Source of the DNA: Caballeronia terrestris
Lineage (GTDB): Bacteria > Pseudomonadota > Gammaproteobacteria > Burkholderiales > Burkholderiaceae
Direction: 5' to 3'
Assembly: GCF_001544515.1 (NCBI RefSeq)
Contig: NZ_FCOL02000019.1
Coordinates: 58,761 to 122,760 of the forward strand
DNA: 64,000 bases
The position numbers and the translations under genes were made by a program. The notes under the pieces were generated by a model. It did no database searches. It had not been told where the DNA came from and saw only the letters and a list, made by a program, of their open reading frames with translations. Shown here piece after piece: positions 1 to 8,082 of this stretch (its first letter is position 1; each line of letters begins with the position of its first letter).

Positions 1-571
1 GGTAGGGCAAGGGCGAGCCCATCGGAAAGAGATCGAGCAGCGACCCGCGCACGCAGTATTCGCCCGGCCGCACGACCTGACTCACGTGCTCGTAGCCCGC
101 GAGCGTCAGCTGCGCCTTGAGTTTCGCCTCGTTCAGCCGCTCGCCCTGCGTGAAGGAGAACGTGTAGGCGGCCAGAAATGACGCGGGTGGCATGCGGTAC
201 AGCGCGGTCGTCGCAGGGACGAGCAGGATGTCGCAGCGGCCTTCGCCGAGATCGTGCAGCGTCGCCAGCCGTTCGGAGACGAGATCCTGGTGTGGCGAGA
301 ATGTATCGTAGGGCAGCGTCTCCCAGTCGGGCAGGAGGCGTACGCGGGCGTCCGGTGCGAAGTAGGGGATCTCGGCGACGAGGCGCTGCGCATCGACGGC
401 GCTCGCGCAGAGCACCGTCAGGAGCGGAACCTCGGCGCGGTACGCGAGGTGGTAGCGCGCGATGGCGAGAGCGTCGGAGGAGCCGGTGGCGCCGTCGAAG
501 ACGAAGCGCTGGCCCGCCTTGACGAGTGCGATCGGAGACGTGGACTGCGATGTAACGGCTTTTGAAGACAT
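1..571 (-). CDS. mfd: Transcription-repair coupling factor Mfd, N-terminal part (cut by window edge)
   Basis: Mfd is a DNA translocase that removes RNA polymerase stalled at lesions and recruits UvrA. Only the first 190 residues are in the window, reading leftward from an ATG at 569-571 (MSSKAVTSQS); the rest lies beyond the left edge. The visible part is the UvrB-like N-terminal module, with the family features LLPDWETLPYD, SPHQDLVSERL and a run ending in GEYCVRGSLLDLFP. It is divergent from ispD, an arrangement usual in Burkholderia. The motor domains cannot be seen, so integrity of the gene cannot be judged. Confidence 0.93.
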   Translation of the reverse strand, partial: MSSKAVTSQSTSPIALVKAGQRFVFDGATGSSDALAIARYHLAYRAEVPLLTVLCASAVDAQRLVAEIPYFAPDARVRLLPDWETLPYDTFSPHQDLVSERLATLHDLGEGRCDILLVPATTALYRMPPASFLAAYTFSFTQGERLNEAKLKAQLTLAGYEHVSQVVRPGEYCVRGSLLDLFPMGSPLPY

Positions 572-634
572 AGGGTGTGCGGGGAACCGTCCGTACGCGA
601 AAGTGCGCGGGTCCGGCGTGGTCGCGAGGGACCT

Positions 635-650
635 ATTATAAAATCCGGGC
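635..650 (+). promoter_or_regulatory. Probable -10 region upstream of ispD
   Basis: An AT-rich block, TATTATAAAAT, at about 635-645 stands out in the GC-rich gap between mfd and ispD. It lies about 40 bases before the chosen ispD start. No clear -35 box was found at the right distance. Confidence 0.4.
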
Positions 651-680
651 TTCACTTTGACTTGGCAACATTTCCCACAC

Positions 681-1397
681 GTGACTTCCCGCCTGTTTGC
701 CCTGATTCCGTGCGCCGGCACTGGCAGCCGCTCGGGTGCGCCGATGCCGAAGCAATACCAGACCGTCGGCGGCCGCCCGATGCTGAGTTATACGCTTGCC
801 GCGTTCGATGCGTGCTCCGAATTTTCGCAGACGCTCGTCGTCCTCGCTCCCGACGACAGCCATTTCGACGCCCGGCGCTTCGCCGGCCTGCGTTTCGCCG
901 TCAAACGCTGCGGCGGGGCGACGCGCCAGGCGTCGGTGTACAACGGGCTGAACGCGCTCGTCGAATTCGGCGCGAAGGACCACGACTGGGTGCTCGTCCA
1001 CGACGCCGCGCGCCCCGGCATCACGCCGGAGATGATTCGCCAACTCGTCGGCGAACTGAAGGACGACGCGGTCGGCGGCATTCTGGCGCTGCCCGTAGCC
1101 GATACGCTGAAGCGCATCGAAGCCGAAGGCGACGCGCACGCGGAAGGGCGCATCGCGCGCACGGAGTCGCGCAACGGCTTGTGGCAGGCGCAGACGCCGC
1201 AGATGTTCCGGCTCGGCATGCTGCGCGACGCGATCCAGCGCGCGCGCCAGGACGGCCACGATCTCACCGACGAAGCGAGCGCCATCGAATGGCTCGGACA
1301 CGCGCCGCGACTCGTTCAGGGGAGCCTGCGCAACTTCAAGGTCACCTATCCCGAGGACTTCGCGCTTGCGGGCGCGATGCTCGGCACCGCGTCTTAA
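681..1397 (+). CDS. ispD: 2-C-methyl-D-erythritol 4-phosphate cytidylyltransferase
   Basis: IspD joins CTP and methylerythritol phosphate to give CDP-ME, the third step of the MEP isoprenoid pathway. The N-terminal nucleotide-binding loop [12 protein letters not shown], followed by MPKQYQ, is the cytidylyltransferase signature. [10 protein letters not shown] and the later [10 protein letters not shown] match conserved active-site segments. A GTG start at 681 gives 238 residues ([13 protein letters not shown]), the usual length; an in-frame TTG at 657 would add eight residues that relatives lack. ispF follows after 25 bases, the common ispDF order. Confidence 0.95.
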   Translation: MTSRLFALIPCAGTGSRSGAPMPKQYQTVGGRPMLSYTLAAFDACSEFSQTLVVLAPDDSHFDARRFAGLRFAVKRCGGATRQASVYNGLNALVEFGAKDHDWVLVHDAARPGITPEMIRQLVGELKDDAVGGILALPVADTLKRIEAEGDAHAEGRIARTESRNGLWQAQTPQMFRLGMLRDAIQRARQDGHDLTDEASAIEWLGHAPRLVQGSLRNFKVTYPEDFALAGAMLGTAS

Positions 1398-1422
1398 TCT
1401 CCACCAAAACAAGGTCTTATCG

Positions 1423-1914
1423 ATGGATTTCAGAATCGGACAGGGTTACGACGTTCACCAGCTCGTTGAAGGCCGCGCGCTCATCATCGGCGGCGTGACG
1501 ATTCCTTACGAACTCGGCCTGCTCGGCCATTCGGACGCCGACGTACTGTTGCACGCGATCACCGATGCGCTGTTCGGCGCAGCGTCGATGGGCGATATCG
1601 GCCGCCATTTCCCCGATACCGCGAAGGAATTCGCCGGCGCCGACAGCCGCGTGCTGCTGCGCGAGGCGTTCAAACGGGTGTCGGAGGCGGGTTTCGCGAT
1701 TGCGAATGTCGATTCGACCGTGATCGCGCAGGCGCCGAAGCTCGCGCCGCATATCGACGGGATGCGCGCGAACATCGCCGCCGATCTCGAATTGCCGCTC
1801 GATCGCGTGAACGTGAAGGCGAAAACCAACGAGAAGCTCGGCTATCTCGGCCGGGGCGAGGGGATCGAGGCGCAGGCGGCGGTGCTGCTGCGACGAACGT
1901 CGATCGATCACTGA
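1423..1914 (+). CDS. ispF: 2-C-methyl-D-erythritol 2,4-cyclodiphosphate synthase
   Basis: IspF cyclises CDP-ME 2-phosphate to MEcPP in the MEP pathway and works as a trimer. The 163-residue protein has the zinc ligands D10, H12 (GYDVH) and H44 ([10 protein letters not shown]), and the C-terminal [16 protein letters not shown] that binds the cytidine. The ATG at 1423 was chosen over an upstream in-frame ATG at 1366, because it gives the standard N-terminus [12 protein letters not shown]. It is very likely co-transcribed with ispD and ends at the bidirectional terminator at 1921-1947. Confidence 0.97.
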   Translation: MDFRIGQGYDVHQLVEGRALIIGGVTIPYELGLLGHSDADVLLHAITDALFGAASMGDIGRHFPDTAKEFAGADSRVLLREAFKRVSEAGFAIANVDSTVIAQAPKLAPHIDGMRANIAADLELPLDRVNVKAKTNEKLGYLGRGEGIEAQAAVLLRRTSIDH

Positions 1915-1920
1915 AAACAC

Positions 1921-1947
1921 AAACGCCACGTCAAAAACGTGGCGTTT
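1921..1947. terminator. Bidirectional intrinsic terminator between ispF and ahpD
   Basis: A perfect 10-bp inverted repeat, AAACGCCACG / CGTGGCGTTT, with a short A-rich loop lies between the convergent ends of ispF and ahpD. A-rich and T-rich flanks make it usable in both directions. Confidence 0.85.
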
Positions 1948-1971
1948 TGCTTCTCAGAAGGCGAAAAGCGC

Positions 1972-2496
1972 TTATTTCCCTTCGGCTTCGATCGCGAGCG
2001 CAGCGGCATTGATGACCGCCGCGATACGGCCGACGTCGCGCAATTGCGTTGTGCTCATGCCTTCCGCGACGAGGTTCTCGTAGTGCGACTTGACGCAGAA
2101 GTGGCACTTGCCGATGATCGACGCGGCGAGCGCGTACATCTCGAAGCGCCGCTTGTCGACGCCGCCGTGCGACGCATACGCGTTCATGCGCAGGCCCGCC
2201 GGCTGGGTCTTGAGGTCGGCGTTATCGGCCATCTCCAAATACGGATACCACACGTTGTTCATGCCCATCAGCGCGGCGGCGGTCAGCGCGGCGTTCGTTT
2301 CTTCCGGCGACAGCACGCCCGCCGAGCGGATCGCGGTGACGATCTTCGTTGCCTTCGCGGCATAAGCTGCGGCGAGCGCGACGCCGACCGCGTCATTGCC
2401 CTGAAGCGAGGAGCGCGCGATCGTGCCATCGACATTCAGGCGGATGTCTTTTGCGTAATCAGGAATGAGCTCTTTAATCGAAGACAGGAATTCCAT
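1972..2496 (-). CDS. ahpD: Alkyl hydroperoxidase AhpD-family protein
   Basis: This 174-residue carboxymuconolactone decarboxylase-fold protein has the redox motif CHFC followed by VKSH, the AhpD active-site signature (two cysteines, a histidine and a nearby proton-relay residue). In mycobacteria AhpD reduces AhpC with electrons from a lipoamide system, so it probably serves AhpC encoded just upstream. A good ribosome site (AGGAG) precedes the ATG at 2494-2496. It is the downstream member of an ahpC-ahpD pair, separated by a hairpin with a T-tract that may set relative expression. Confidence 0.93.
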   Translation of the reverse strand: MEFLSSIKELIPDYAKDIRLNVDGTIARSSLQGNDAVGVALAAAYAAKATKIVTAIRSAGVLSPEETNAALTAAALMGMNNVWYPYLEMADNADLKTQPAGLRMNAYASHGGVDKRRFEMYALAASIIGKCHFCVKSHYENLVAEGMSTTQLRDVGRIAAVINAAALAIEAEGK

Positions 2497-2521
2497 TGAT
2501 TTCTCCTATTTGAATGCCGAT

Positions 2522-2564
2522 AAAAAAGCCCGCCGGCTTAAGTGAACATCAAGCATAGCGGGCT
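2522..2564 (-). terminator. Hairpin with T-tract between ahpC and ahpD (possible attenuator)
   Basis: On the minus strand AGCCCGC (2558-2564) pairs with GCGGGCT (2527-2533) across a loop of about 24 bases, and six T residues follow (2522-2527). It lies between two same-strand genes, so partial termination would lower ahpD relative to ahpC. Confidence 0.6.
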
Positions 2565-2601
2565 CTGGCGTTCAGCCATCGCGGATGGCTGCGCGGCGCT
2601 C

Positions 2602-3150
2602 TTACAGCGTCGAGCCGCCGACAGCGCGGTTGCACGGGCAGAGTTCGTCCGTTTGCAGGCCGTCGAGAATACGCAGCACTTCTTCCGGGTTACGGCCGAC
2701 GTTCAGGTTGTTCACCGAAACGTGCTGAATGACGTTGTCCGGATCGACGATGAACGTAGCGCGCAGAGCGACGCCGGCTTCCTTGTCGCGCACGCCGAGC
2801 TGGTCGATGAGTTCGCCCTTCACGTCGCCGAATGCGTAGTGATTGAGCCTGCTCAGATCCTTGTGCTCACGGCGCCATGCGAGCTTGACAAACTCGTTGT
2901 CGACGCTGCCGCCGAGCAAAACCGCGTCGCGGTCAGCGAAGTCGTTTGCCAGCTTGCCGAACTCGACGATTTCCGTCGGGCAGACGAAGGTGAAGTCCTT
3001 CGGGTAGAAATAGATGATCTTCCACTTGCCCGGGAACGATTGCTCGGTGACTTCTTCGAACGCCGACTGGCCATTTTCTTCGTGATGGTTGAAACCCGGC
3101 TTTGCAGCGGTAACGGTAAACGCTTCGACTTTATCGCCCACGGTCTTCAT
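2602..3150 (-). CDS. ahpC: Peroxiredoxin AhpC (2-Cys)
   Basis: AhpC reduces hydrogen peroxide, organic peroxides and peroxynitrite in the cytoplasm. The 182-residue protein has the peroxidatic cysteine C57 in DFTFVCPTE and resolving cysteines near the C-terminus (CPCN, C171/C173). The start is the ATG at 3148-3150 (MKTVGDKVEAF), preceded by an AGGAG ribosome site; an upstream in-frame start would add residues foreign to the family. AhpD downstream is the likely reductant, since no ahpF is present here. An OxyR-like site lies about 150 bases upstream. Confidence 0.96.
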   Translation of the reverse strand: MKTVGDKVEAFTVTAAKPGFNHHEENGQSAFEEVTEQSFPGKWKIIYFYPKDFTFVCPTEIVEFGKLANDFADRDAVLLGGSVDNEFVKLAWRREHKDLSRLNHYAFGDVKGELIDQLGVRDKEAGVALRATFIVDPDNVIQHVSVNNLNVGRNPEEVLRILDGLQTDELCPCNRAVGGSTL

Positions 3151-3302
3151 ATGACTACTCCTGTGTTCGTTGGAAGGACAAATCAAACTGACAGATCATC
3201 AAGCTAACAGATCGCCGTAACGCCGGCATGACAGCCGCTTTTGCAGCAAGCGCTTCCGGCATCAAACGATCTTCATCATAACTCTATTAAGTTATCTTTT
3301 CA

Positions 3303-3356
3303 ATAGTTTTTAACTAACGTATCGGATAGTTTTTCTCGAACAGTCCGATAGTTTTT
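3303..3356. promoter_or_regulatory. Putative OxyR-type binding region upstream of ahpC
   Basis: ATAGTTTTTAACTAA at 3303-3317 matches the OxyR half-site ATAG-N-T-NNN-A-N-CTAT in all but the last base. ATAGTTTTT recurs at 3326 and 3348. The 22-23 base spacing equals the ATAG-to-ATAG distance in the known OxyR consensus. The site lies between ahpC and the envZ-like gene. The right arms of the second and third copies are weak. Confidence 0.5.
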
Positions 3357-3372
3357 GCTGCAGATTGGTGCA

Positions 3373-4743
3373 TCAGTCGCGCTGGCTGTCGAACTTCGGG
3401 ACCTTGACGACGGGGAAATCGATCGTCACTTCGAATCCCGGGCCCGGCACGCGATTGCGCAGACGCAGCGTCCCGCGTTGACGCGTCACGAGCCGCTGCA
3501 CGATCGCCATACCGAGGCCCGTGCCGTTCGCCTGCGTGCGCGCCGTATCGACGCGATAGAACGGCCGCGTGATCAGCGCGATCTGGTCGTCGGGGATACC
3601 GCAGCCTTCGTCCGTCACCGTCAGCTCGACACGGCCGTGCGTCACGTGCGTCTCGAGCGTAATGCGCGCGATGTCGTCGTATTCGCTGCGGCCGTATTTG
3701 CGCGCGTTCTCGAGCAGATTGCCGACGACACGCCGCGCATCCGTCGGATCGCCTTCGATCATCGCGCCTTGCGCCAGCTCCGTCCTCATCACGACGCCTT
3801 CGTCCGCATGAAAGCGCGCGGCGAGTTCGCCAGCGATCATCGACAGATCGACGGTCTCGGGCATGCGCTGCATAGGCCGGGCGTAGTCGAGGAAGCGGCC
3901 GATGATCATGTCCATCTGCTCGATATCGTCGATCATCGCGAGCTTGGTCGCTTCGTCCGACGGGCTCATCTCCGTTTCGAGCCGCAACCGCGCGAGCGGC
4001 GTGCGCAGATCGTGCGAGATACCGGCGAGCATCAGCGCGCGGTCCGCTTCGAGCTGTTCGAGGTCCTGCACCATCTGGTTGAAACTTCGATTGGTTTCGG
4101 CCGCGACGCCCATGCCACGCTCGGGCAGCGGGTCGGGCGCCTGCCCCGAGCCGACCTTGCGCGCGGCGAGCGCGAGCCGCGCGAACGGCCGGTTCACGAG
4201 ACTCGTGATGAACGCCGCGCCGAAGAGCGACAGCGCGAGCGCGAACACGCCCCAGCCGGCCCACTGCAGGCCGGTGACGGTATCGAGCTGATCGCGATCG
4301 AGGGCGACCCAGTAATCGTCGTCGTCGATCTTGAAGCTGATCCACACGCCGGGGATATCGTTCACCGATTGCGCAATGATCGTCTCGTTGCCGAGGCGCC
4401 CGCGCACGTCGCGCTCGATCAGCCGGTTGAGCGATTCGTCGGGCTGGAGGCGGTATTTGTCGGTGGTCTCGCGCGGATACACGCGCACGCCTTCATTGCT
4501 CTCCAGGTCCTGCAGCAACGCGCGGCGCAGATCGGGATCGGAATAAAGGAGGGCGGTGCGGGTGAGTTTGACGACCGCGACGAGCTGAAGCGCCACGCGC
4601 TGCGCGCGCGGCTCCCGTTCGATCACGCGAAAGCTCTGGAACCATGCGGCGAGGCTGACCGCGATCAAGAGTGCGATCAGCGCAAAAGTCCGCCAGAACA
4701 GGCCGCCGAACGCGAGCGTCAGTAGCCGCCTGTCGATGCGCAT
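3373..4743 (-). CDS. envZ: EnvZ-like sensor histidine kinase
   Basis: This inner-membrane sensor kinase has 456 residues. TM1 is about residues 17-36, followed by a periplasmic domain of about 120 residues, TM2 about 162-182 and a HAMP linker. The phosphoacceptor H244 lies in GISHDLRTPLARL. The ATPase domain has an N-box (NLLENARKYG), a G1 box (DEGCGIPDD) and a G2 box (GTGLGMAIVQR). The PxxR-type H-box and architecture match EnvZ. It follows the OmpR-type regulator gene by 52 bases on the same strand, so the two are probably one operon. The signal sensed cannot be read from the sequence. Confidence 0.88.
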   Translation of the reverse strand: MRIDRRLLTLAFGGLFWRTFALIALLIAVSLAAWFQSFRVIEREPRAQRVALQLVAVVKLTRTALLYSDPDLRRALLQDLESNEGVRVYPRETTDKYRLQPDESLNRLIERDVRGRLGNETIIAQSVNDIPGVWISFKIDDDDYWVALDRDQLDTVTGLQWAGWGVFALALSLFGAAFITSLVNRPFARLALAARKVGSGQAPDPLPERGMGVAAETNRSFNQMVQDLEQLEADRALMLAGISHDLRTPLARLRLETEMSPSDEATKLAMIDDIEQMDMIIGRFLDYARPMQRMPETVDLSMIAGELAARFHADEGVVMRTELAQGAMIEGDPTDARRVVGNLLENARKYGRSEYDDIARITLETHVTHGRVELTVTDEGCGIPDDQIALITRPFYRVDTARTQANGTGLGMAIVQRLVTRQRGTLRLRNRVPGPGFEVTIDFPVVKVPKFDSQRD

Positions 4744-4795
4744 GGGTCTTTCGGGTCCTGCTCGGATGAGGTCGAGAAGCCTGGTTCGGGACGCC

Positions 4796-5521
4796 TCACG
4801 CGGCGCCGTCGGGGATGAAGACGTAACCCAGGCCCCACACAGTCTGGATGAAGCGCGGGCTGCTCGGGTCCGGCTCGATCAGCTTCCGCAGACGCGAAAT
4901 CTGCACGTCGAGACTGCGGTCGAACACTTCGTATTCACGGCCGCGCGCGAGTTCCATCAGCTTTTCACGCGAGAGCGGCTGGCGCGGATGGCGCGCGAAC
5001 ACCTTCAGCACCGAAAATTCGCCGGTAGTCAGCGGAATTTCCTGGCCGTTCTTCGTGAGCGTGCGCGTGGCCAGGTTCAGCGCGAACTCGCCGAACTCGA
5101 ACACTTCGGTGGTTTCGGACGGCGCGCCCGGCAGTTCGGACGGCGACTGGCGGCGCAGCACCGCGTGAATGCGCGCGACGAGTTCGCGCGGATTGAACGG
5201 CTTCGGCAGATAGTCGTCGGCGCCCATTTCCAGACCGACGATGCGATCGACGTCTTCGCCTTTCGCCGTGAGCATGATGATCGGCGTGCGGTCGTTGCTG
5301 CCGCGCAGACGCCGGCAGATCGACAGTCCGTCTTCCCCGGGAAGCATGAGGTCGAGCACGAGGAGGTCGAAGCGCTCACGCACCCAGAGCTTGTTCATCG
5401 CCGGCGCGTTTTCCGCGACGTAGACGTTGAAGCCCTGTTCGCCGAGATAGCGGCGCAGGAGGTCGCGCAAGCGCGGATCGTCGTCGACTACGAGTATTTT
5501 TGAAGGATTTTTGGTTTCCAT
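4796..5521 (-). CDS. ompR: OmpR-family response regulator
   Basis: This is a two-domain transcription factor of 241 residues. The receiver domain has the acidic pair in VVDDDP, phosphoacceptor D57 in LVLDLMLPGEDG, T in MLTAKGED and K in YLPKPFNP. The C-terminal winged helix ends in RFIQTVWGLGYVFIPDG, as in OmpR. The start METKNPSKILVVDDD at 5519-5521 is preferred; in-frame upstream starts exist at about 5530 (ATG) and 5566 (TTG). It is the partner of the EnvZ-like kinase. Three GTAAC elements at 5560-5588 lie just upstream and could mediate autoregulation. Confidence 0.92.
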   Translation of the reverse strand: METKNPSKILVVDDDPRLRDLLRRYLGEQGFNVYVAENAPAMNKLWVRERFDLLVLDLMLPGEDGLSICRRLRGSNDRTPIIMLTAKGEDVDRIVGLEMGADDYLPKPFNPRELVARIHAVLRRQSPSELPGAPSETTEVFEFGEFALNLATRTLTKNGQEIPLTTGEFSVLKVFARHPRQPLSREKLMELARGREYEVFDRSLDVQISRLRKLIEPDPSSPRFIQTVWGLGYVFIPDGAA

Positions 5522-5556
5522 GAGCGGCATCTTAGCGCGATTAGAAAGGGGTCGAG

Positions 5557-5591
5557 TTTGTAACAAATCCAGTGTAACAGTTGGTTACAAA
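5557..5591. promoter_or_regulatory. Cluster of TGTAACA elements upstream of ompR
   Basis: TGTAACA occurs at 5559-5565 and 5573-5579, and an inverted TGTAACC at 5583-5589. GTAAC elements resemble OmpR/CpxR-type boxes. They lie 38-68 bases upstream of the ompR start in the gap of about 250 bases to the divergent gene at 5771. Confidence 0.4.
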
Positions 5592-5770
5592 ATTTACGGA
5601 GGCCGTGGCACGCCGTAAAGCTTCTGTGCGTACACTCCTTTACCTAAGCCCGTCATTCGGTAGATACTTCATTAGACCAACGCTCGGCGTCTGCACCGTA
5701 AACACTGGCTGTGCGTGCGACGCGAAAGAGCAATGAGACTGTCCGGTTGTCGAGCAACGAAGGGAAAAAT

Positions 5771-6169
5771 ATGAAGGGAGCGCGTCAGCGCGGACCTGTG
5801 CGCCCCGAGCGCATTTTCAAGAAGACGCTACTCGCTAGCGCGCTTTACGCCGTACTGACCACATCCCCCGTCTTCGCACAGTCGTCGTGGCCTTCGAGCC
5901 GCGATCCGGCTGCGTTCGACCGTCCCGTGAACACGTTGTCCAATCGCTTCGACGGGCGCATCGTCCGGGCGCAGCAGCGCACTGGCAAGAACCAGAAGGG
6001 CGATCGCGATTCGAACGCGAACAAGCCGCCGACCATCCAGCAGGTCCAGAGCCAGCAGAACGATCCGCCGCCCGCGCGGCCGCCCCGCCATGCCGTCATG
6101 ACCGCCGACGAACGCCGGCTTCTGCGACAGCACATCGAGGAAGCGGTGCGCGACCTGTACAAGCGTTGA
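5771..6169 (+). CDS. Small secreted protein of unknown function
   Basis: This 132-residue protein was not recognised beyond its targeting. The N-terminus (MKGARQRGPVRPERIFKK) is long and basic; the hydrophobic core LLASALYAVLTT then leads to PVFAQ, a plausible signal-peptidase site near residue 37. The mature part is polar, with a Gln/Asn/Pro-rich middle (about 70-105), and ends in a charged helix, TADERRLLRQHIEEAVRDLY, similar in style to short helices in many betaproteobacterial secreted proteins. The ATG at 5771 is preferred to an upstream one because it follows AAGGG and gives the signal peptide. The DUF1501 gene starts 19 bases downstream. Confidence 0.7.
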   Translation: MKGARQRGPVRPERIFKKTLLASALYAVLTTSPVFAQSSWPSSRDPAAFDRPVNTLSNRFDGRIVRAQQRTGKNQKGDRDSNANKPPTIQQVQSQQNDPPPARPPRHAVMTADERRLLRQHIEEAVRDLYKR

Positions 6170-6188
6170 GCCCGCGACGCGCCTTGCG

Positions 6189-7187
6189 ATGAACCGACGC
6201 CAGTTCCTGTCCACGAGCGGCGCGTTGCTTTGCCTGCCGGGCTTCGCTGCGGCGGTGTCGCTTGGCGCGCCGAAGACGCTGATTCTCGTTGAACTGAAGG
6301 GCGGCAACGACGGCCTCAACACGGTCATCCCGTTCGCCGATCCAGCCTACCGCGCGCTACGTCCGACGATCGGCATCGCGCGCGAGAACGTGTTGCAGCT
6401 CGACGAGCGCACCGGGCTTCATCCCGCGACCGCGCCTCTCATGCCGCTCTGGCGCGACGGCCAACTGGCGGTGGTGCAGGGCGTCGGCTATGCGCAGCCT
6501 AACTTGTCGCACTTCCGGTCTATGGAGATCTGGGACACCGCGTCGCGCTCCGATCAATATCTGCGCGATGGCTGGCTCGCCCGTGCACTCGGCCGCGCGC
6601 GCAACGCCGATGCGGTCGCGATCGGTAGCGTCGAAGCGGGGCCGTTTGCGAGCGCATCGGCGTTGCGATTTGTCGATGGCTCGGCGACCAAGACTTCGGG
6701 CGTGTTCGGCGCTTCGATCAGCCACCTCGTGAACGATCCCATACGACGCGAACTCACCGTTCTGCGCCTCACGCTCAACGGCTTCGATACGCATCAGAAC
6801 CAGCCGGTGCGGCACGCGGCGTTGCTGGCGGCGCTATCGGAGGGAATCGCGTCGATGCGTCGCGCGCTGACTGAACTCGGACGCTGGAACGAGACGCTTG
6901 TCGTGACTTATTCGGAGTTCGGCCGCCGCGCCCGCGAGAACCAGTCGGGCGGCACGGAGCACGGCACCGCGGCGCCGCTTTTCGTGGCCGGCGGTCGCGT
7001 GCGCGGCGGCCTGTACGGCGCGTCGCCGACACTCAAGCGCCTCGACGGCAACGGCAATCTCCCGATCGCCGTCGATTTCCGGCAGATCTACGCGACGGTC
7101 CTCGGATCGTGGCTCGGTCTCGATGCCGCGTCGATCCTGCAGCAGCGCTTCGAGCCTTTGCCGCTCATCAACGCGTACGCCACGTGA
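6189..7187 (+). CDS. DUF1501 family protein with Tat-type signal
   Basis: DUF1501 proteins are exported, with a sulfatase-like fold and mostly unknown substrates. This 332-residue protein starts MNRRQFLSTSGALL, a twin-arginine-style signal. It has the family features LVELKGGNDGLNTVIPF, QPNLSHFRSMEIWDTAS, LRLTLNGFDTHQNQ and VVTYSEFGRRARENQSGGTEHG. It is shorter than the usual 380-410 residues. The missing part appears to be the segment between GSVEAGPFASASALRF and LRLTLNGFDTH, so it may be a compact variant or carry an internal deletion. The DUF1800 protein that often accompanies this family is absent. Its 3' end overlaps the convergent gene at 7168 by 20 bases. Confidence 0.85.
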   Translation: MNRRQFLSTSGALLCLPGFAAAVSLGAPKTLILVELKGGNDGLNTVIPFADPAYRALRPTIGIARENVLQLDERTGLHPATAPLMPLWRDGQLAVVQGVGYAQPNLSHFRSMEIWDTASRSDQYLRDGWLARALGRARNADAVAIGSVEAGPFASASALRFVDGSATKTSGVFGASISHLVNDPIRRELTVLRLTLNGFDTHQNQPVRHAALLAALSEGIASMRRALTELGRWNETLVVTYSEFGRRARENQSGGTEHGTAAPLFVAGGRVRGGLYGASPTLKRLDGNGNLPIAVDFRQIYATVLGSWLGLDAASILQQRFEPLPLINAYAT

Positions 7188-8046
7188 TCCACAGCTTGCG
7201 AATCGGCGTAAGCGCGATGCGCTGATGCAGCACCTGAAAACCCTCGCGCTCGATCTCGTCGAGCGATGCGAGCGCCAGCGCCGCTTGCGCGCGCAAGAGC
7301 CGCTGGCCGGCGCGCTCGGCGGGCGGAATCGCGGCGAGGGCATCGTTCAGCGCCTTCCGCGCCCGTTCGACCTGAAATCGCATCAGCGCGGTGAACTCAT
7401 CGCTGTATTTGCGGTTGATCAGATCGGCGGCAGTGACCTTGAAGCGCTGCAATTCGTCGATCGGGATATAGATGCGACCGTGGCGCGCGTCGTCGCCGAG
7501 TTCCAGCAGGCGCTCCGCCAGCATCAGCGCCGAGCCGAGCGGCGCGGCCCACGCCGCGGCTGGATCAGGCGCACGCGCCGTGATGCGCGCCACCGCGACG
7601 CCAAACGCGCCGCCCGTTTGATCGAGATAGCGCCGCAGGCCCGGCCAGTCGAGATAGCGCGCCTGATCGAGGTCCATACCGAAACCGTCGACGAGCGTAT
7701 CCAGCGATGCACGCAGCGGTTCATCGAGCGCGGTTTTGTTGGCGTTGGCCAAAGCCTTCGTCACCGGATGCGACGGCTCGCCGTTGAAAAGACTCGCCAG
7801 TTCCTTCTGCCACCACGCGTGTTTCGTGCGTCCGATAGTCGGATCGCTCGTCTCCTTGACGGTCTCTTCCAGTTCACGGCGTAACGCGTAAAGCGCGGTC
7901 AGAAGCGGCTGGCTCGCGACCGGCGCGCGGCGCAGCGCGTAGTAAGTGCTGGAGCCATCGGGGGCGGCCTTTTGCTGGCAGTAGTCGTCGAAATTCACGG
8001 GAGTCGGCGTGGGCGGGTCTTGTGGATCGTAGTGAAACTGCCGCAT
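7168..8046 (-). CDS. Squalene/phytoene synthase family protein (HpnD-like)
   Basis: This 292-residue protein belongs to the trans-isoprenyl diphosphate synthase (head-to-head) family. It shows an N-terminal NFDDYCQQKAAPDGSSTYYALR segment, the Asp-rich region around YGMDLDQARY-like FGMDLDQARY, and a second region at ERLLELGDDARHGRIYIP, equivalent to the second Asp-rich motif. Burkholderia homologues are annotated as presqualene diphosphate synthase HpnD of hopanoid synthesis, but no other hpn gene is nearby, so the substrate is inferred. The ATG at 8044-8046 (MRQFHYDP) is used; the upstream in-frame start would run through a terminator hairpin. No clear ribosome site is visible. Confidence 0.8.
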   Translation of the reverse strand: MRQFHYDPQDPPTPTPVNFDDYCQQKAAPDGSSTYYALRRAPVASQPLLTALYALRRELEETVKETSDPTIGRTKHAWWQKELASLFNGEPSHPVTKALANANKTALDEPLRASLDTLVDGFGMDLDQARYLDWPGLRRYLDQTGGAFGVAVARITARAPDPAAAWAAPLGSALMLAERLLELGDDARHGRIYIPIDELQRFKVTAADLINRKYSDEFTALMRFQVERARKALNDALAAIPPAERAGQRLLRAQAALALASLDEIEREGFQVLHQRIALTPIRKLWITWRTR

Positions 8047-8051
8047 AAGTA

Positions 8052-8082
8052 AAAAAAGCCATTGAACGTCAATGGCTTTTTT
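8052..8082 (-). terminator. Intrinsic terminator downstream of tRNA-Leu
   Basis: GCCATTGA / TCAATGGC forms an 8-bp stem with a 3-base loop, flanked by A and T tracts of six or more bases. On the minus strand it sits just after tRNA-Leu and five bases before the ATG of the HpnD-like gene, so it separates the two transcripts. Confidence 0.85.

Noticed and set aside
657..680. TTG at 657 as ispD start
   Set aside because: It would add eight residues absent from relatives; GTG 681 gives the standard N-terminus.
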